DNA from: CAVRQM01 sp963822705
GTDB taxonomy: Bacteria; Pseudomonadota; Alphaproteobacteria; Acetobacterales; Acetobacteraceae
Reading direction: 5' to 3'
Assembly (NCBI GenBank): GCA_963822705.1
Contig: CAWGIX010000006.1
Coordinates: forward strand, 248,001 to 312,000
Length of the DNA stretch: 64,000 nt
Positions 34,443 to 43,099 of the stretch are shown piece after piece; position 1 is the stretch's first letter, and each line of letters opens with the position of its first letter. The translations under genes were made by a program, and so were the position numbers. Below the pieces are notes generated by a model, which worked only from the letters and a program-made list of their open reading frames with translations, had not been told where the DNA came from and made no database searches.

Positions 34443-34474
34443 CCTGGACTGTGGTAGGCTGACGACAGTCCAGG
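34443..34474 (+). promoter_or_regulatory. Perfect hairpin overlapping the ribosome-binding site of the next gene
   Basis: CCTGGACTGT (34443-34452) and ACAGTCCAGG (34465-34474) form a perfect 10-bp stem with a 12-base loop. Its 3' arm includes the first AGG of the AGGAGAGG ribosome-binding site of the gene starting at 34484. It may terminate the decarboxylase transcript, hide the ribosome-binding site, or be a dyad operator. Confidence 0.45.
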
Positions 34475-34483
34475 AGAGGGCGC

Positions 34484-34762
34484 ATGTCCGGCGGCAACGG
34501 CGTCGATTTTCAGGCGATGTTCGACATGATAATGCGGGTATCAGCGGCAGCTGAGCTGCTTCAGGCGCAGATGACGCAGGTACAAGCGGACATCCGCGAC
34601 CTGAAACACGGACAAAGCGAGTTGAAGCACGGCCAATCGTCGATCCGCTCGGAGTTGGCGCACTACCACGCTTCGGTGATGGGCCACGGCATACTCATTA
34701 CCGAGCTTGACGAGCGCGTGCGGCGAATCGAGCAGCGCCTGGATATACATCCCGCTGCCTAG
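34484..34762 (+). CDS. Small coiled-coil hypothetical protein
   Basis: 92 residues with a strong ribosome-binding site (AGGAGAGG) at good spacing. The sequence is almost wholly helical: FQAMFDMIMRVSAAAELLQ, then a duplicated heptad-like unit LKHGQSELKHGQSS, then LITELDERVRRIEQRLD. No signal peptide, membrane segment or known domain is seen. It resembles small oligomerising proteins, but I do not recognise a family. It is 50 bases after the decarboxylase and may be co-transcribed or separately controlled through the hairpin. Confidence 0.6.
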   Translation: MSGGNGVDFQAMFDMIMRVSAAAELLQAQMTQVQADIRDLKHGQSELKHGQSSIRSELAHYHASVMGHGILITELDERVRRIEQRLDIHPAA

Positions 34763-34770
34763 ACGAGCGG

Positions 34771-35383
34771 CTAGGCGCGGCGGCCCACACGACGCCAGAC
34801 GAACCACGCTACCGCCAAAACCACGACTGCCACGATGGCCGCGTCGAACCGGTGCATCACCGCCTGTAGCTGCGGGTCGCTGCTCCAGCGCTCGCCCAGC
34901 TTGTAGCCGATTAGAGCCAGCACATAGCACCAGATCAGGGAGCCTGCGAAGGTGTAGAGATGGAAACGGGAGCAGGCGCATATGCGCCATGCCGGCCGGC
35001 AGCGCGATGAAGGTTCGCACCACCGGCAGCACGCGTGCGAAAAACACGGCCGGAGCCCCAAACCGCGCAAAGAATTTTTGGGCGCGGTCGAGATCGGACA
35101 AGTCGAGCAGCACATACCGGCCGTAGCGGGCGACGAACGCACGGCCACCATGTGAACCGACCGCATAGGCGACGGCTGACCCAACGTTGCATCCCAACGC
35201 CCCCGCTAGTGCCGCAAGGACCAGGCTGAACCGGCCCGTCGATGCCAAGAAGCCGGCAAACGGCATGATGATTTCGGAGGGCAGCGGTATGCAGGCGGAC
35301 TCCAGTCCCATCAACACCACGAGACCGCCATAACCAAGAAACGAGATCGTCGCGGTAATCCAGCCCGCCAGCGTGCCTGTCAC
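34771..35383 (-). CDS. DedA/SNARE-associated family membrane protein (frameshifted)
   Basis: GTG 35383, with AAGGGAG upstream, gives TGTLAGWITATISFLGYGG. The DedA hallmark ESACIPLPSEIIMPFAGFLA follows, then FARVLPVVRTFIALPAGMA. One extra base near 34970 shifts the frame; restored, it reads MRLLPFHLYTFAGSLIWCYV and LALIGYKLGERW with a final membrane segment. DedA proteins are inner-membrane flippases, including undecaprenyl-phosphate and phosphatidylethanolamine translocases. It is divergent from the phospholipase gene, 46 bases away, so they share a compact promoter region. Confidence 0.8.
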
Positions 35384-35429
35384 GAAAATCTCCCTTGTCG
35401 CGCGGGCGAGCCGTGGCATGTAGCCGCGT

Positions 35430-36858
35430 ATGCGCGACACGCCAAACCCGGACCCGTCCGCCAGGCCGCCGATCGAGCACGTCGTCGTGCTCATGATGGA
35501 GAACGCCTGTTTCGATCGGATGCTGGGCGGGATGCGCGACGTGCATTTTGAAACTGGACGGCGTCGACCCTGAGCATCCGTTCACCAATCCCGATCCGCG
35601 GGACAAGACCACCATCGCGCAAGCGCCGACCACGCTGCGCAACATCGAGCGCGATCCCAAGCACGAACTGCGGAACTCGCTGGCCCAGTACGACAGCGGC
35701 ACGAACGAGGGATTTGTGGCGGATTTCGTCACCATGTATCCGCGCAGCACGCCTGCCGAGCGGCGGGACGTGCTGGGCTACTATCCGCGCGGTTTTTTGC
35801 CGGCGCTGCACATGCTGGCGGAGAATTTCGTGGTCTGCGACCGCTGGTTCGCATCGGTGCCGGGGCCGACCTGGATCAACCGCCTGTTCGCGCATACCGG
35901 CACCTCGGTCGGCCGGGTCAGCGAGCCGGGCAGCCTGTTCAGCACGAAACTGCACCTCTATGAGGAGCGCACGCTCTATGACGAGCTGAGCGAAGCCGGC
36001 GTGGCGTGGCGGATCTATTTCGGCGACGTGCCGCAGTCGCTGGTGCTGAGCCATCAGTTTGAGCATCTCGGCCACTACCGCCGCTTTGTGCATTTTCGCG
36101 ATGACGTGGCGAGCGGCGATCTGCCCGGCTACACTTTTGTCGAGCCCACGTATTTCGGCTATCATCAAAACGATCAGCACCCGCCGCACGACGTGCTGCG
36201 CGGCGACGCGCTGATCGCCGACGTTTACAATACGCTGCGGGCAAACCCGGAACTGTTCGCGCGCACGCTGCTGATCGTGGTGTACGACGAGCATGGCGGA
36301 TTCTGCGACCACGTGGTGCCGCCGGCGACGGTGGCGCCGGACGAGCACACGCAGCATTTCGGGTTCGACCTGCTGGGGTTCCGGGTGCCGGCGGTGCTGG
36401 TCTCGCCCCTGCTCGATGCGGGCGTGGTCTCGACCGTGTTCGACCACACCAGCCTGCTGCGCATGGCCGCCAATCTGTGGCCGGGCGTAAAACCGCTCGG
36501 CAGGCGGGCGGAGCAGGCCAGCGACCCGGTTGCGGAGGTAGCGTGGCGCGCCGCGCCGCGCGCCGAGCTGCCGGAAGCGAGAGTGGCGCCGGACATCCAG
36601 GATGCGCGCCGGACGCCGGTGCTGGAAGGTTTCAAGGCATCGCTGTTCGGCCTCAGCCGCCACCTGGAAAGCATGATCGGCGATACGGCGGTCCGTGGCG
36701 GTCTGATGGCGCGGGCGCATGAGGCACTGGACGACGCTTTCAGCCAGGCCAAGCTGGCAACGGATCGGCTGGACGCGTTTTTGGAGCACAATACCGAGCC
36801 CGCAGCGGGATGGGTCGGCCGGGTCCTGCACGAAGCCCGCCGCCGCATTGGCGTGTGA
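35430..36858 (+). CDS. Phospholipase C/acid phosphatase-type phosphoesterase (frameshifted near N-terminus)
   Basis: ATG 35430 gives IEHVVVLMMENACFDRMLGG, the family opening in which Glu-Asn bind metal. A slip near 35545, next to TTTT, leads to the long frame LDGVDPEHPFTNPDP. Family blocks follow: FVVCDRWFASVPGPTWINR, FVEPTYFGYHQNDQHPP, LLIVVYDEHGGFCDHVVPP and FDHTSLLRMAANLW. These are the active-site segments of the bacterial phosphoesterase family (non-haemolytic phospholipase C, AcpA). Most members are Tat- or Sec-exported, but no signal peptide is visible here, so it may act inside the cell. Substrate unknown. Confidence 0.8.
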
Positions 36859-36929
36859 GGCGAGGGACTTCCGCCGCGAGCGGGTCCGTGGCGATATGCG
36901 CCGGCACGAATTCCGGCGCGGAGACGAGC

Positions 36930-38645
36930 GTGAGATCACCCGAAACACTGCGCAGCGCCCGCTGGTATGCGCCCGACGACCTGCGCAGCTCGGCGCATCG
37001 CAGCCGCACCAAGCAGATGGGCTACGCCGCCGAGGATTTTGCCGGCAAGCCGGTGATCGGCATTTTGAACACCTGGTCGGACATCAACCCGTGCCACCAG
37101 CACTTTCGCATCCGCGCCGAGGAAGTGAAGCGGGGCGTGCTGCAAGCGGGCGGGTTTCCGCTGGAAATCCCGGCGCTGGCGCTGCCGGAAGTGTTCATGA
37201 AGCCCAGCACCATGCTGTACCGCAACCTGCTGGCCATGGAGGTGGAAGAGATCGCGCGCAGCCTGCCGCTGGACGGGCTGGTGCTGATGGGCGGCTGCGA
37301 CAAGACCACGCCGGCCATGCTGATGGGCGCGATCTCCATGGACCTGCCCGCGATCTTCATGCCCGCCGGCCCGATGCTGCGCGGCAATGCCCATGGCACA
37401 ATTCTGGGCAGCGGCTCGGATGTCTGGAAGTACTGGGCCGAGCGGCGCGCCGGCACCATCGGCGAGGCGGAGTGGGAGGCGGTGGAGGACGGCATCGCCC
37501 GCTCCTGGGGCACCTGCATGACCATGGGCACTGCCAGCACGATGACCTCGGCGGCCGAGGCGATGGGGTTCGCCCTGCCCGGCAGCAGTTCCATCCCGGC
37601 GCCGGACTCCAACCACGCGCGCATGGCCGCCGCCTGCGGGCGGCGCATCGTGGGCATGGTGTCGGAGGACTTGCGGCCATCCGTGCTGCTGACCACCGCC
37701 AACATCGAGAATGCGGTCCGCGTGGTGCTGGCGCTGGGCGGGTCGACCAACGCGGTGATCCATCTGGTCGCCATCGCGCGCCGCGCCGGGATCGCGCTGA
37801 CGCTGGATCGCATCGACGCGTTGTCGCGCGAGACGCCGCTGCTGGCCGATGTGCGGCCGGCCGGGCGTTTCTTGATGGAAGACTTTTTCTACGCCGGCGG
37901 CCTGCGCGCGCTGATGACGCGGCTGCAGGGGCTCGACCTGACGGCGCGGACGGTCGCGGGCGTGCCTTTGGGGGAGACCATAGCGGGCGCAAAAGTGTAT
38001 AACGACGAGGTGATCCGGGGTCAGAACAATCCGGTGCGTGCGGATGCGGGTCTGGGGGTGCTGCGCGGCAACCTTGCTCCCGAAGGGGCGGTGATAAAGC
38101 ACAGCGCGGCCGACCCGCGTCTGTTGAAGCACAGCGGGCCGGCGGTGGTGTTCGACGATTACAACGACATGGCCGCGCGCATCGACGATCCGGCGCTGGA
38201 GGTGACGCCCGACAGCGTGCTGGTGCTGCGCAGCGCCGGGCCGGTGGGCGCTCCCGGCATGCCGGAATGGGGCATGCTGCCGATCCCGAAAAAACTGCTG
38301 CAGCAGGGCGTGCGCGACATGGTGCGCATCAGCGACGCGCGCATGTCGGGCACCAGCTATGGCACCTGCGTGCTGCACGTCTCGCCCGAAAGTGCCGTCG
38401 GCGGTCCGCTGGCCCTGGTGCGCACCGGCGACCGGATCGCGCTCGACGTGGCGGTGCGGACGCTGGCGATACAGGTGGACGCGACGGAACTTGATGCGCG
38501 GCGAAAACACTGGACGCCGCCGCCGCCGCGCTTCGCCCGCGGCTATGGAAAACTCAGCGCCGACCAGGTCACGCAGGCGCACGAGGGCTGCGATTGGCGC
38601 GTGCTGGAGCGCGCGGCGCCCACGCCCGAGCCGGAAATCCACTGA
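36930..38645 (+). CDS. IlvD/Edd family dehydratase, L-arabinonate dehydratase-like
   Basis: 571 residues from GTG 36930, with GGAG upstream (VRSPETLRSARWYAPDDLRS). Iron-sulfur cysteines lie in LMGGCDKTTPAMLMG and WGTCMTMGTASTM, with the third in NTWSDINPCHQHF. The Mg/substrate motif is GGSTNAVIHLVAIAR, and SDARMSGTSYGTCVLHVSPE is typical of the sugar-acid branch. The N-terminus RSARWYAPDD and overall length fit L-arabinonate/D-xylonate dehydratases better than IlvD. It would remove water from a sugar acid to give a 2-keto-3-deoxy acid. The longer upstream frame overlaps the phospholipase gene and is not used. Confidence 0.82.
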   Translation: MRSPETLRSARWYAPDDLRSSAHRSRTKQMGYAAEDFAGKPVIGILNTWSDINPCHQHFRIRAEEVKRGVLQAGGFPLEIPALALPEVFMKPSTMLYRNLLAMEVEEIARSLPLDGLVLMGGCDKTTPAMLMGAISMDLPAIFMPAGPMLRGNAHGTILGSGSDVWKYWAERRAGTIGEAEWEAVEDGIARSWGTCMTMGTASTMTSAAEAMGFALPGSSSIPAPDSNHARMAAACGRRIVGMVSEDLRPSVLLTTANIENAVRVVLALGGSTNAVIHLVAIARRAGIALTLDRIDALSRETPLLADVRPAGRFLMEDFFYAGGLRALMTRLQGLDLTARTVAGVPLGETIAGAKVYNDEVIRGQNNPVRADAGLGVLRGNLAPEGAVIKHSAADPRLLKHSGPAVVFDDYNDMAARIDDPALEVTPDSVLVLRSAGPVGAPGMPEWGMLPIPKKLLQQGVRDMVRISDARMSGTSYGTCVLHVSPESAVGGPLALVRTGDRIALDVAVRTLAIQVDATELDARRKHWTPPPPRFARGYGKLSADQVTQAHEGCDWRVLERAAPTPEPEIH

Positions 38646-38696
38646 ACCGCTGCTGCCGCCCCGGCGTTCGGCCCTGATGAGGCAGGAGGATTCGCC

Positions 38697-39023
38697 ATGC
38701 GCGGCGTCATTGTGCTGATGGCTTTGCTTGCGCCTTGTGCCGTCGCGGCGCAGACGCCGCAGCCGGGAACCCAGGCCGGCGGGCAGGGCCAGGTGTTTAC
38801 CCCGGCCCCGGTGCCGGGCGTGGTGCCCGGCGCGCCGGTCAACGGCGGACCCGCGGCCGTGCCGGAGCAGATCGTCCCCCCGGCGGCAGCGACTGGACCG
38901 GTGAACTCGACGCCGTTCAGCAGCACGCCCTCGGCGCAGTTGCCGTCCGACAATGCGATGACGACCAATCCCGACAGTGCGGCCGGTCGCGGGGGGAGCG
39001 TGGTTCCGAACTTGTCGAAATAG
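38697..39023 (+). CDS. Small secreted Pro/Gly-rich hypothetical protein
   Basis: 108 residues. AGGAGG (38683-38688) lies before the ATG. The signal peptide is MRGVIVLMALLAPCAVAAQT with cleavage after AVA. The mature part is low-complexity, rich in Pro, Gly, Ala, Thr and Ser (GQVFTPAPVPGVVPGAPV), with no Cys and no domain. It has no recognised family. It stands between the dehydratase and the M24 hydrolase on the same strand. Confidence 0.55.
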   Translation: MRGVIVLMALLAPCAVAAQTPQPGTQAGGQGQVFTPAPVPGVVPGAPVNGGPAAVPEQIVPPAAATGPVNSTPFSSTPSAQLPSDNAMTTNPDSAAGRGGSVVPNLSK

Positions 39024-39048
39024 GCATCGTTAGGCAAAATTCTCCGCC

Positions 39049-40221
39049 ATGCCAGCCATAGCGCCGGCCGCGCACACACATTTTCCGGCGGCGGAATTTG
39101 CCGCGCGCAAGGCCCGGGTGCTGGCGGAGATGCGCCGGAAAAATCTGCACGCGATGCTGCTGTTTCGCCAGGAGAGCCTGTATTGGCTCACCGGTTTCGA
39201 CACGTTCGGCTATGTGTATTTTCAGTGCCTGCTGCTGCGCGACGACGGGCGCATGGCGTTGCTGACGCGCGCTCCGGACCGGCTGCAGGCACGCTTCACC
39301 TCGATCATTGAGGACATCCGCATCTGGGTCGACGGGGCCGATGCCGAGCCGACGGCGGCAGCGGCTGCGTTGCTGCGGGAGCTTGGCTGTGCCGGTCGGA
39401 CGGTGGGCGTCGAGTGGAATGCCTATGGGCTGACCGCCCTGCTGGGACAGCGTCTGGCCGCGTCACTGGACGGAGCTTGCCGCACCTTGGATGCCTCCGA
39501 TCTTGTCTCGCGCCTTCGGGTCGTGAAAAGCCCGGCCGAACTGGCGTATGTGCGCCGCGCGGCTGTGCTGGCCGACGGCGCACTCGACGCGGCGGTGCAG
39601 GGGGCGCGGCCCGGCGCGTTCGAGGGCGACATTTTGGCCGACATGCATGGTGCGGTGTTTCGCGGCGGCGGCGACGATCCGGCCAACGAGTTCATCATCG
39701 GGTCTGGCGCCGGTGCGCTGATGTGCCGCTACTTCTCGGGGCGCCGGCACCTCGATGCGGACGACCAGCTCACTTTGGAGTTCGCCGGGACGTTTCGCCA
39801 CTATCACGCCTGCCTGATGCGTACGCTGCTGGTCGGGCGCGCGGACCCGCGCCTGGTTTCGATGCACGCCGCTTGCGCCGATGCGCTGCTCGCGGCGGAG
39901 GCGGCGCTGCGTCCGGGCGAGCCGGCGGGCGGTGTTTTTGACGTCCATGCGCGCGTGCTGGACGCGGCGGGATTGCGGCCGCACCGCCTGAACGCCTGCG
40001 GCTATTCCGTCGGATCCACTTTTGCGCCGAACTGGATGGATTGGCCGATGCTGTACACCGGTCAGGACCTGGTCCTGGAATCGGGCATGGTGTTTTTTGT
40101 GCACATCATTGTTTTCGACGCCGATGCGGGAATGGCCATGACATTGGGCCGCACTTCGCTGGTGGGCGATCGGGGACCAGAGGTGCTGTCGGGTGCCGGC
40201 TTGACACTGATTCGGCGCTGA
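39049..40221 (+). CDS. M24 family (creatinase/Xaa-Pro peptidase-like) hydrolase
   Basis: 390 residues. An N-terminal creatinase domain has AMLLFRQESLYWLTGFDTFG. The pita-bread catalytic domain has VKSPAELAYVRRAAVLAD, GGGDDPANEFIIGSG and LTLEFAGTFRHYHACLMRTL. Canonical metallopeptidases have Asp ligands in the last block (DxG...SDxTRT); here they are Glu and Cys. The late block is LESGMVFFVHIIVFD. This pattern resembles metal-independent members such as creatinase and ectoine hydrolase DoeA. It is therefore unlikely to be a true prolidase; the substrate may be a small amide or guanidino compound. That is an inference. Confidence 0.75.
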   Translation: MPAIAPAAHTHFPAAEFAARKARVLAEMRRKNLHAMLLFRQESLYWLTGFDTFGYVYFQCLLLRDDGRMALLTRAPDRLQARFTSIIEDIRIWVDGADAEPTAAAAALLRELGCAGRTVGVEWNAYGLTALLGQRLAASLDGACRTLDASDLVSRLRVVKSPAELAYVRRAAVLADGALDAAVQGARPGAFEGDILADMHGAVFRGGGDDPANEFIIGSGAGALMCRYFSGRRHLDADDQLTLEFAGTFRHYHACLMRTLLVGRADPRLVSMHAACADALLAAEAALRPGEPAGGVFDVHARVLDAAGLRPHRLNACGYSVGSTFAPNWMDWPMLYTGQDLVLESGMVFFVHIIVFDADAGMAMTLGRTSLVGDRGPEVLSGAGLTLIRR

Positions 40222-40490
40222 GGCGAGAGCAGGCGTTCGACCTCGGTCCCGAACAGGGCAGCCAAGCGGAACAACACGAGCGCCGGCACCATTCGCTGGC
40301 CCGCTTCGTACTGGGCGACCCGGTCGGGGCGCGCTCCTACCGCCCAGGCGACCCGGTCGATGGTCAGACCGGCGTTGTGCCTGGCGCCGCGCAGCCGCAG
40401 GCCCACTGCAACGTCATGGTCCCCGTCTCGCCAACTGGCTGACGCGGCAATGGTTTCGTTGTGCATTGTCAATTCCGGCATAGAATCCAC
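40062..40490 (-). CDS. XRE-family transcriptional regulator
   Basis: 142 residues. An N-terminal extension is followed by a helix-turn-helix domain at about 28-90: VGLRLRGARHNAGLTIDRVA, then VGARPDRVAQYEAGQRMVPA and LFRLAALFGTEVERLL. The tail from about residue 90 is low-complexity and runs 160 bases antisense into the end of the M24 gene, so the true end may be earlier if a frame slip is present. A near-perfect 28-base palindrome lies 31 bases upstream of its start and could be its operator. The gene ends facing the M24 gene. Confidence 0.65.
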   Translation of the reverse strand: MDSMPELTMHNETIAASASWRDGDHDVAVGLRLRGARHNAGLTIDRVAWAVGARPDRVAQYEAGQRMVPALVLFRLAALFGTEVERLLSPQRRISVKPAPDSTSGPRSPTSEVRPNVMAIPASASKTMMCTKNTMPDSRTRS

Positions 40491-40521
40491 GGCTCAGATT
40501 CGGTTCCGCGAGCAGGCAGTG

Positions 40522-40549
40522 GGAGCGCCATGTGATCGCATGACGCTCC
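40522..40549. promoter_or_regulatory. 28-base imperfect palindrome (operator or terminator)
   Basis: Arms GGAGCG (40522-40527) and CGCTCC (40544-40549) enclose ATGTGATCGCAT, itself nearly symmetric; 24 of 28 positions match the reverse complement. It lies between the XRE start (40490) and the stop of the secreted-protein gene (40565). As minus-strand RNA it would form an 11-bp stem with one U-G pair, so it could also terminate that gene. Confidence 0.5.
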
Positions 40550-40564
40550 GCAGTTCGGCAACGT

Positions 40565-41056
40565 TCAGTGGTCGACGACAAGCGACGTATCGCCCAGCCA
40601 CCATGTGGTGACGCCGTTCTCACCGGCAGCGAGTACCTGCACCGTGTGCGACCCGGGGGTTGGAACTCTCAACACGGCCTGCCGTACCGCGCCGACCCAG
40701 CTGTAGTGAGACGCATCGGTGCTGGTGCAGAGCGCGAAGGACGTGCCGGATTTCGGGTTGGTCTGCACACCGTCGATCGTGACCTCGACCGTCAGCCAGG
40801 ACTGAGGCGGACCAAGCACGCCGCATTCGGCGTTGTAGATGACGCGCACGAGTTCGTTCCTCGCGGTCGTGGTGAACGAGAGCGAGGTATTGGCAGATGC
40901 GTCGAGCGGCACGGCGACCAACGCTGTGCTGGTATCGGTGTAGTTGTTGGGCCGCGTAGCCTGCGCCAGCAGGGTCCCGGCGTGGGCCACCTGGATATAA
41001 CCGAGTCCGGCGAGCAGGCTTGCCGCCGCGATCGCACCGTGTCTGTAGCTGAACAT
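40565..41056 (-). CDS. Secreted hypothetical protein with beta-rich domain
   Basis: 163 residues. ATG 41056 has AGGT upstream. The signal peptide is MFSYRHGAIAAASLLAGLGY ending QVAHA. The mature domain is rich in Thr, Ser, Val and has a beta-sandwich look: LVAVPLDASANTSLSFTTTA, VEVTIDGVQTNPKSG and VLRVPTPGSHTVQVLAAG. Two Cys (AECGVLG and FALCTSTD) could form a disulfide. No family is recognised. It is divergent from the sensor kinase gene (start 41298), with 241 bases between; no clear promoter was seen there. Confidence 0.6.
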   Translation of the reverse strand: MFSYRHGAIAAASLLAGLGYIQVAHAGTLLAQATRPNNYTDTSTALVAVPLDASANTSLSFTTTARNELVRVIYNAECGVLGPPQSWLTVEVTIDGVQTNPKSGTSFALCTSTDASHYSWVGAVRQAVLRVPTPGSHTVQVLAAGENGVTTWWLGDTSLVVDH

Positions 41057-41297
41057 GTCTGGAAACCTCCGCGTTTTGATGGTCGGGTCTCATCCGCTCG
41101 CAGCCTTGCGTCGTCGGCCCGCCGCCGGCACTATGACGGCGTTGGTACGGCGCCGCCGTCAGGAACAACCGCAGCATCCGTCAGGAAAACCCCGGCCAAT
41201 GCCCCTCGCACTGGAGTGGGCCGCCAAAAACTTGTACGGTGCCGATTAGCCCGGCGTGTTGGTGGGACGCGGCCGAGCACGAGTTTGGAGAACGAAA

Positions 41298-43099
41298 GTG
41301 ACGGCGCGACAGCATGGAGCAGCAGATGCACGAAGCAGAGTGTCGATCCGCAGCTTCGTCATCCGCTTGGCATTGTGCGTGACCGTTCCGCTGCTGGTGT
41401 TTGCTGCTTTCGTTCTCGTTCGATCGGCTCTTCAAGAGCAGAAGGCCATGGCCCAGGCGGCACTCGGTCGCGCATTGGATGCGCAGGCCGACCTCGACCG
41501 CGAGCTGCGTGCGCTGCAGGAACCGCTTGTGGTGCTGGCGACCGCTTATGAGGGAGTGCCGAGCGAGCTTGAGCGGTTCGAGAATACGGCGGGACGGTTA
41601 CTGCAGGAGGCGGGGCTGGCGCTTACCCTGCGCGTCCCGGAGACGTTCGGCGCTATCAACGAGCCGCGGGGTTCCGATGCGCCCGGCTGTGTGCTGTGTA
41701 AGATGGACAAGCGGACCGGCGCCATGCCCGGCGAAGCCCCTTCGGTATCCGATCTGACGTATTCACCCGCTCAGACTCCCGCCGTGACCATGGACCTGCC
41801 GCTCCGCCGCCGGGATGGATCGAGGCGGGTCCTGAGTTCTTGGCATTCGGCCGCGTATCGAGCGCGTGCTGCAGGACCAGCATTATCCGCCGGGTTGGTT
41901 CGGCTTCGTACTTGATCGAAACGGCGTGGTACTGGCCAGCACCGCCAACGATGCCGGGCTGTCGGTCGGCACTGAGCGATCTGCATTCGCCGAACGGGCC
42001 ACCGCCACCGGGGCCGTGGTGGGATGGCCGCTTTCGGGGCAGCCCCGGCTCTATGCTGCGGCAAGCCGGCTGACCGACGTGGGCTGGACCGTAGTGGTGG
42101 GCGTCTCCCCCGCAACCGCCTTCGCGCCGCTGCACCGCTCCGTGACAGCCCTTGCCGTCGCCGCCGGCGCAGCCCTGCTGACCGTGACCCTGCTCGCGGT
42201 GTTCGTCGGCAGACGCGTGGCGGAGCCGGTATCGGCACTGGCGTGCTACGCGGATTTGCTCGGGCACGGAGGCGATGCGGCTTTTCCGGCGTCGGGCATT
42301 GCCGAGGTCGACGATGTCGCGCGCTCGCTCGCGGTGGCGAGCGCGCGGCTGCGAGCCGGCAATGCGGCGCTGGTCCGTACCGCCGATGCCTTGCGGCAGC
42401 GCAGACGCACGCTGCGCGCCCTGGCGCGGAATTCTGCGAAGGGCCTTGACCGAGCGAACCGCGCTTCTCGAACGACTGGTTGAGACGGAGGAAGCCGAAC
42501 GCAGGCGCATCGCACGGGACTTGCACGATCGACTGGGCCAGTACCTTGTCTCCCTGTCGCTCGGTCTGAGCGAATTGGAGAGGATGGGCCAAGACCAAGA
42601 CAATGCCCGCACGGATCAGCTCAGGGAAATGCGTCGCATTTCCAGCGAGGTGGGGCGAGAGGTCCACAGGCTGGCCTGGGAACTGCGGCCGACCGCCCTC
42701 GACGATTTCGGATTGCAGGATGCTGCAGCACAGTACGTCGAAGCGTGGGGAGACCGGCTCGGCCTTGCCGTCGACTTCGCGTCCGATCTGGAAATGCAGC
42801 GGTTCGAACCCGGTAGCGAGATCGCGCTCTATCGCGTCCTGCAGGAAGCGATGACCAACGTGGCGCGGCACGCCGGTGCGACGCGCGTGAGCGTCATTCT
42901 GAACCGGGTGGGGAAGTCGATCAGGCTGATCGTCGAGGACGACGGAAGCGGCTTTTGCACCGGCCAGCAGGAGCCGAAGCGTTCGGGCTTCGGCCTGCGC
43001 AGCATCCGCGAGCGCGTGTCATTGCTCGGCGGCACGGTGCAACTGGAAAGTGCGCCCGGCAAGGGGACAACTCTGCTCTGCTCGGTGCCCGTTTCCTGA
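41298..43099 (+). CDS. NarX-type membrane sensor histidine kinase (two frameshifts)
   Basis: GTG 41298 follows TTTGGAG. The first membrane segment is FVIRLALCVTVPLLVFAAFV. A periplasmic sensor domain of about 230 residues contains PGCVLCKMDKRTG, a CxxC that could be a redox, metal or haem site. Slips near 41850 and 42432 must be joined. The second membrane segment is ALAVAAGAALLTVTLLAVFV, followed by a HAMP-like linker. The kinase core is of the HisKA_3 type: ERRRIARDLHDRLGQYLVSL with the phospho-acceptor His, LQEAMTNVARHAGATRVSV, VEDDGSGF and FGLRSIRERVSLLGG, all intact. It pairs with the next gene (TGATG overlap). Confidence 0.75.

Noticed and set aside
40062..41056. XRE gene plus secreted protein as a toxin-antitoxin pair
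   Set aside because: The partner has a signal peptide and no toxin-like domain, and the genes do not overlap.
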